Notes under the pieces: model-generated | What the model was told of the DNA's origin: nothing | The model's database searches: none | Seen by the model: the letters and a program-made list of their open reading frames with translations, nothing else | Program-made: the position numbers and the translations under genes | Source: Liolophura sinensis | Lineage: Eukaryota; Mollusca; Polyplacophora; Chitonida; Chitonidae | Direction of reading: 5' to 3' | Assembly: GCF_032854445.1 (NCBI RefSeq) | Contig: NC_088301.1 | Location: 31,339,830 to 31,403,829 of the forward strand | Length of the DNA stretch: 64,000 nucleotides | Shown: positions 57,655 to 64,000 of the stretch, in pieces | Numbering within the stretch: position 1 is the first letter of the stretch | Layout: each line of letters begins with the position of its first letter

Positions 57655-57915
57655 GAAGCGACCACCGAATGAACCAGAATGGGGATATCCCCACACACAA
57701 TTTAACCGGAATGGGAAGAGCACTTTGCAGAATGAACGAGAATGGGTCATCATCTTATACCACGAACATTAACAGGGATATCATCTTAGACAATAAACCG
57801 GAAATGGGGAGACCATCTTACACAATGAACCTGAGCATTCTCTAGCACTGTAGAGAATGAACCAGGATGGACAAACCATTTTACAGAATGAACCGGAATG
57901 GGGAAATTCTAACGC
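57655..57915 (+). repeat. Degenerate minisatellite (AATGAACCGGAATGGG)
   Basis: Phrases GAATGAACCAGAATGGGGA, CATCTTAYAC and AATGAACCGGAATGGGGA recur about seven times with 32-40 bp spacing. Confidence 0.75.
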
Positions 57916-58252
57916 TTAGCCTTACATGTATGTATCCATATATAATACGTGTGAAGAACACATGCAACTAAAGTACGAATTTAGAGTTCAAAGTCCAGTT
58001 TGTTTGCATGAAATATTTTCATTTAAATCAATTTAAAGTTGTTTATAGCTCATATCTGTAAAATATAATTAACGGTTTATTTTGATCTGGCTCATTTTAT
58101 GAAAAAGACTTCAAAATTAATAATTATTTCTGAGAGCGTTGGTCGCCAGAAGGGTTTGGACATTAAATGAATGCAGAGTTTGGTGTAAATAAAAACAACT
58201 GTCAGCCTGTTTCATCGCCAGACATGCGTCAAAGCAAGTGCGTCAAACTTAT
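57916..58252. other. Intergenic, no gene seen
   Basis: AT-rich, no recognised feature. Confidence 0.3.
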
Positions 58253-58435
58253 CAATAAATTTATCAATTCATTTAATTGATTTTATCACCTACAAGGCGG
58301 CAATCAGTATAATATGAATTGAGAGAAAGTACCTGACAAAGTTGCCAGCTTAACGCTGAAAACAAACCGAGCTGGTTCCGAATCTGCCGGCTGCTTCGAG
58401 ACCAACGCTTTAGTTAAATGAGCCAAGGATTACAC
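58253..58435 (-). mobile_element. Possible ancient SINE relic
   Basis: Tail-like ATAAATTTATCAATTCATTT, CTACAAGGCGGCAATCAGTA (like the family GGCGGCCAGCAT), AAAGTACCTGACAAAGTTGC, a B-box-like CGAGCTGGTTCCGAATC and a head-like GAGCCAAGGAT. Very diverged. Confidence 0.4.
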
Positions 58436-58575
58436 ACGGTGACAATCAATGCCCGGAGCTAGAGTTTATTATCTCCCGTAAAAGCCTGTAATGTTAAAAT
58501 CGTGCGAGAAGTTGTCTGTTTTACTTCATCCTTCTAAACAAAATTATTCCACTGAGAGACAGCCATGTGTGGTAT

Positions 58576-58596
58576 AAAAAAAAAAAAAAAAAAAAA
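58576..58596 (+). repeat. Poly-A tract
   Basis: 21 A in a row followed by GAAAGAGAGAGAG. No retrogene body is recognised upstream. Confidence 0.9.
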
Positions 58597-61500
58597 GAAA
58601 GAGAGAGAGCATTGTGACAAATTGTCGCCAATGTACTGTGTACCTATTTAAATAAAAAATGGACGATATTTTTTCATTTCAAAGCGCTGGGGTAATCGAT
58701 TTTGAACACACTGAGAGAAGACACGGCAACATGTGAACATGCCGAGTAATTGTCGTTCTTTAATTATTGGTATTAATACTGTATATTCTTTTACCTTTTT
58801 GAAGCATCTCTATTTCACATCAAAGTAATTAGTTAGACGTGGGTACCTGTCCTTCGAAAAGAATCGTACTAAAAAGGGCAGTAGGGTGAACTATGCGAAT
58901 AAAAAACAGAACATCAATAGGATTAGAGACAAAGAAAAGAATTTAAAAAATACATGTAGTATAACCTCAATTCATTCTATAGGGATATATTGATGGGACA
59001 AGACTATTATTCACTGAATAAGCTTAAACGATGAAAACTTTCTACCATACTGGGACTTGACTTCAGGGTGTTTTATTTTTGCAAATTACTTAACAATAAT
59101 TACACATCCATGACAAATACATCCTTAATACAGTAATAATATTTATCCATATTTTGTGGATCAATCCGAAATGACAGGCATTTTTAGCACAAATGTCTAT
59201 TATCCTGAAAATAATTTGATTTCAATCAGCTTACTCCTTTACGATAACGTCATTCGAAAGGCTAGATTGTTGTTGACAGCAGCGTGAATAATTCTAGCTA
59301 ATTAATTTCAAGGTCAAAATATTTGACGTTTATTAGATTTTGTAAATTCAATAAGGTAAGTCAAGCTCATAATCAATAGATAGTCCCAACAGGCAACATA
59401 GAAGCTTGATTTTATTCAACTATATTAATTCGTTCTACAGACACGTCGATGTTGACTGTTTTGTGTTCTTCTACAGCTGACATGTATATACAATAAGCTG
59501 AATTAATAAAATATCTGCCATATATTCGTTGAAGACTAAGACTGATATATATAATTAATATATAATTAGTTGGATTTCTTTGATTACATATTCCGTAGGA
59601 TTGTGGAGTATTTCAGTTTAATTTCAATTTAGAGAGATTCCTCCTCAAGATTTTTAGAAGAAAAAAAACATTACATGCATACATCTATTAATTCGGAAGC
59701 AACTGATTAATTTGTAAAGTAAGGAAACTAAAATAAAAACATAATATTGCATGCGGTGTAAACAAAGAGCGAATAAAAAACGTTGTGGTCGGAGTAACAA
59801 GTAAATAAAATAACCCTCCAGACAAATCAGGTTAATGTTGTGGAGTACGTAAACAAAAATGTTAACAACATTGTGAAGTAAGTTAACAAATTTACGTTTG
59901 AAGTATGCTATCTTTTTACTTTGCATAATTAGTTTTACATTCATTGGTTTAATATTTAAAAGAGACACGAGGACTCACAAATATTCGGTGAGAAAATCGG
60001 TGTCGGTCTTTAGAATGGACATAGATAACATCCACGTTTTTGATTAATTTTGCACACCGCTTATCTGAATCACCGAAACAAAGAAATTGTATTACTGATT
60101 GAAAAAGTAAACGAAATTGCCATTGTTATTTTGGATTGCTTGTTAATGAAGCCTTCAAACTGAGCCTTCAGTCACATAACGTATTAAAATTAAATGAATA
60201 AACTTGTTTATCACCTAGCCTATTGCATATAGGCCACCATCGTCAAACTGAGCCACCAATCAACACCTGTCTCAGTCTTTTAAGCGACTTCATCTCGGTA
60301 GGCGTCAAACCGTCAATAACGCAGTTGTCAGAAAACAGTTCAGTAATGACTTTATTCCACAAAAGGGTAGGAAACAGTTGAAACTCCGCTCGTTCGTCCA
60401 GAAAGACAAAACGTCCCGAGGGGAAATTCGTTATTATCCTTCAATCGATAATGCAGATGAGAACTTCGGTCCGGACCAAATAAACTCACGTGCTATTTTT
60501 CTGTAGAATCACTGGAAGACCGAAAAATTTCTCCGAATGGGGTTTAATTATCTTTGAGATGGCTGAAAAAATATTAGTTTGAGAAAATATTAAATATCAC
60601 GCACATATGGTATTAAACTACCTAATGTGTAATTTATCTGTAAAATCCACATCTGTTGTTTTCGTCTCTGATTCATCTAACTTCACTTGAGCAGATCAGG
60701 CAAGATGTTTCCAACAAATTTATAGACATTTATAACCTGACTCTGTTTAAGCTAAAGTCACAAGACATGAAAATTACATTAAACAGTTACAAATCTTTTA
60801 ATAACGAATGATCTGACAATTTTATGGCCTACAAATGAGTAATTACATTTGATTAATAAACAATATAAAGCACTGTGTTTGGTAACTGTGTACTTTGATT
60901 TCCCTTGAGCACTTTAGAAGCTAACCACAAATCACACAAAATGTTTCTGTCCTTTGAAGGCTTTGCGATTAGAAACTCCATTTAAAAATTCCTTAACACG
61001 ATAGTAATACAGACAGAAGGATTGTAAGAAATACTTACTTCAAATCTTTTGCATGTATTTTCAAATACACATCAATCAATTTTCTGCAAGATAGCCCCAG
61101 CGTTTAACGGGTCAGGCGATTAACCAACGCCCTTAAACATTTCATTCATGCATCTCTCCACCTGGCAACTCGAGTCTTGTGGGTCTATGCACCGAATTGA
61201 AAGACTGAAGACACTAAAGACGAGTTGAGACACTAAAATCTATAATCAATCACAGTAGTACATGTTTCTACCACATCAATGGAGTCACACGTCCATATGT
61301 TTAAACAGCAAAAGGATGGATGGTGGATAAGACATAAGATCAAAATATGGATTGTATCGAATGTTCATTTTCTTTGATGTTTTCCTGCTTTTCACTATTT
61401 TGATCTCTGATCGTAGATGTATTTGTTCTTGTATTACGGCTTTAGGGGTGTCAGGTGCCGTCATGCTGTAGGGCTGGGTAATTTGCTATTATTTTAGTAC

Positions 61501-63699
61501 ACATGAAAAGTTGAAATAAAACCCGAACTGAAGTATATTGACCTAAGGAGGTATTTCACCATTTGTAAGTCATCACAATTTCGTCGCTGTTCTGGTCCCA
61601 CTGTCTATACCGTAAGTCTGCTTACTTACGCCTGAATGGGAAACCGATGTCTGATACGACAATTAAACAATCCCAAATTCACTAATCCGCTAATAAAGTT
61701 CAGTATATACTCATTTTGCTGGTGTCCGTTACCAATGGTTTCTGTCCTGTACGGAATATTTGCGGAAGTTCATCTTTAACCTTTAGTTCGGGTGTACTGA
61801 TTCAAAGTTATCCTGAAAAATTCTGTGAAGACTGATACAGTTAAAAATGAAGCATCACGAGGAGAAAAGAAAAAACAAGTATGAATGTATAATTATGTCT
61901 GTGGATCATTCTCACGTCATTGCCCAACATATCGCCTAACCTCGAATCAAAACCAGACACGGTTACTTCCTCCTGTATTAACACGATGCTTGGGGCACCG
62001 CAGCTATCCTCGAGAACCAAAACGATTCCTAGTTGTCTGAATGCAAACGACATGTTTAAACTCGCCTTGAATGAAACCGCCTAAGGATGCCTGCATAGCT
62101 ATGCCAGAGGAACAAACGAACAAAGAAGCTGTGTTGAACATCCCAAGGGGTAGCCCCACTTGACCTCTAACTAACATATTGCCTTTGATGGTAAAAGAAA
62201 ACATGGCATGAGGGAGTTCCGCGGCTGGCAGCCACCTTTCCTTTCAATCATATTGAATCTTGTCAAAGATCGCTTGCCAACGGCGTTCTTTCTTTCCTCC
62301 GTAATACATAACAGTTTTCATTCTTCACAGACACATCTCTTTGGGCGATAGCCCCCTCTGTGAAAACACACTGATACACTCATTTCCACACACTAGTTCT
62401 TTACTCTGAAATAAAGTCTATCGGTACTAAGAGGAAATAACAGTATTACCAGGGCAGACAAAATATGCCAATGGACTTGTAAGGAGGATATTTGACACGT
62501 TTCTTGTCACCGGGGCTAGAAAAGTGAGAGTTTTTGTAAAACGAGGTCAAACGACACCGGTATATTCTAAATCAGTAAGATCAAATAAATTGCAATTAAA
62601 ATTACTGCCATTTTTATTTATTTCTGCTTTAGCGTGTGTGCTAGGGAGGGTGCTTTGTTTTAATCTCTGTATTGTAGTCTTTAATATTATATTCCTGTAT
62701 AAAAGATTCTTCAGGTGGGCTAAACATATCCAAAGCATGGTCATTTTAATTAGCTTTATGTGTTTGTTTATTAAACGTGATGACAGCACATCGTTCTGAG
62801 TGATTATAGGCGACTGAATAAAGCGTAATTAACATCGCTGTATTGTTTTTACCTTTTTCAGCTTACGTCGTGGTGCGATAGTGAGCATATAAGTAGCTAT
62901 TTTAGAATTTACATGAACAGTTGGAATAAACCCTTAACAGGTGTAAACTAAACTAAGATGCCGTATTTCAACATATTTGCCAGTTATTACTCCATCGTCT
63001 CTGTATGGACCTAATCTCTGTGCTGTTGTCTTTTATATTGTGTTCTCGCATACAACCAGGATTCCACTGGTGACCAAGCTTCCTGGTTGGTGTGCGCTGG
63101 GTTCATGTGATTGTGAAGACTTCTAATAGATAGCGACGAACATCACTGTATTTTCTGTTTACATAATTCTGCTTAAAAGAAAATTCAAGAAATAATATAT
63201 AGGAAGACGGGTAAAAGAGGGATGGAAAGAGATCTAACGGCCACAGACATTTTTTTCTGACCTGCTTGGTAATTCTATAAATCAACTATTAATCATGAAT
63301 TAGAGTCCATAGGATGCGCCATGTTAAGACAACCGGAAACATGGTGTCCCATCACTCCTTGCACACATCGTCAAAAGGCAAAACGGGTTTTGATGACCTA
63401 AGTGGAAACAGCTGCCTCTTCTAGCTGTATAAATAACTGACGCTTGATTGGTTAAATCTGATAACATGGCGGGCCTTTCGATTATCTTGATGTGATAATA
63501 TTATATTATCTTTTATCATCCTTTTAATGCTGTCTGGGAAACAGTTAAAGAACTGGGTGGGGAGAGCATTACTAACGTCATATATTTTAATTTGAGGTGA
63601 TCCTTCAATAAAATAAGAAAGGTTACAATCAAGCAAGAGGTCCCTGCAGGGTTGGTCTTAGATATAGTGTGATTGATGTCTAGAACTGCTCTCGCCCCT
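58597..63699. other. Long AT-rich intergenic stretch
   Basis: No gene recognised; ORFs (for example 59654-59968 on the minus strand) are low-complexity. Weakly similar blocks recur: AATCTCTGTATTGTAGTCTT near 62663 and AATCTCTGTGCTGTTGTCTT near 63014, and ACATGAAAAGTTGAAATAAA near 61501 and ACATGAACAGTTGGAATAAA near 62911. This suggests an old local duplication. Confidence 0.4.
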
Positions 63700-64000
63700 T
63701 GTCGCAACATGTGTCATCATAGCTATCTTCTTGGGGCTTGCTCACGCCGCATGTCTAGGGTTGGTGTCAGCATATCTATCTTTATGGGTCCTACTCTCGC
63801 CGCATGTCTAGGATTGGTGTCAGCGTATCTATCTTTATGGGTCTTGCTCTCGCCACATTTCTAGGACTGGTGTCACTATGTGGTTCTTTTTTGGGGTCTG
63901 CTGTCGAGATAAGTCTAGGATAGGAGTTACTACATTTTGGGGTCTGCTGTTGCCACATGTCTAGGATATATTTTACTATAATTATCATTTTGGTGTTTGC
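63700..64000 (+). repeat. 53-bp minisatellite, runs off the window edge
   Basis: Units with CGCCGCATGTCTAGGATTGG, TGTCAGCATATCTATC and TTTATGGGTCCTACTC at 53-bp spacing (CTAGG at 63755, 63808, 63861, 63914), with the last unit shortened. The array is cut by the end of the window. Confidence 0.88.

Noticed and set aside
59654-59968. 104-codon minus-strand ORF
   Set aside because: Low-complexity AT-rich translation with no motif; expected by chance in this composition.

Overview
This window looks like nuclear DNA from an animal, most probably a lophotrochozoan invertebrate such as a mollusc or brachiopod. The signs are GT-AG introns, seven-transmembrane neuropeptide-receptor genes, a Penelope-type retroelement relic, many copies of a tRNA-derived SINE with an AAAT-repeat tail, and very many minisatellites in AT-rich non-coding DNA. 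There is no rRNA, no intact tRNA gene, no CRISPR and no bacterial-style operon. The species assignment is inference.

Only two genes are well supported. Both are rhodopsin-class GPCRs and paralogs of each other. One is on the + strand (971-2647) and one on the - strand (20920-23449), so they point tail to tail about 18 kb apart. They share a 161-bp exon ending TM1 and covering TM2, the same two intron positions and phases, a long third intracellular loop with a common acidic motif, and near-identical TM6/TM7 edges. Motifs best fit the trissin-receptor-like branch of peptide receptors. The first exon (extracellular N-terminus and start of TM1) was not found for either. The + strand copy changes reading frame inside loop 3, which may be a tiny intron, an assembly error or real damage.

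Layout: 1-407 Penelope-like endonuclease relic (- strand); 971-2647 GPCR 1; 4.2-14.8 kb minisatellites and SINE fragments; 13.5-16.1 kb an old duplicated segment; 18.9-20.6 kb SINEs; 20.9-23.5 kb GPCR 2; 26.4-27.6 kb a head-to-head SINE pair and a SINE with clean target-site duplications; 31.6-34.6 kb two large minisatellites (40 and 45 bp units); 37.1 kb a short coding-like ORF cut off by a SINE; 38.6-44.4 kb six tandem arrays in close succession; 47.1-47.9 kb another array; 50.6-50.9 kb a MITE-like inverted-repeat element; 51-63.7 kb mostly featureless AT-rich DNA; 63.7 kb to the end a 53-bp array running off the edge.

I found no new multi-gene system. The points most worth following are the tail-to-tail receptor pair with its frame change, the SINE family (four copies with 9-15 bp target duplications), the SINE insertions inside satellites, the higher-order repeat structure of the arrays, and the inverted-repeat element.
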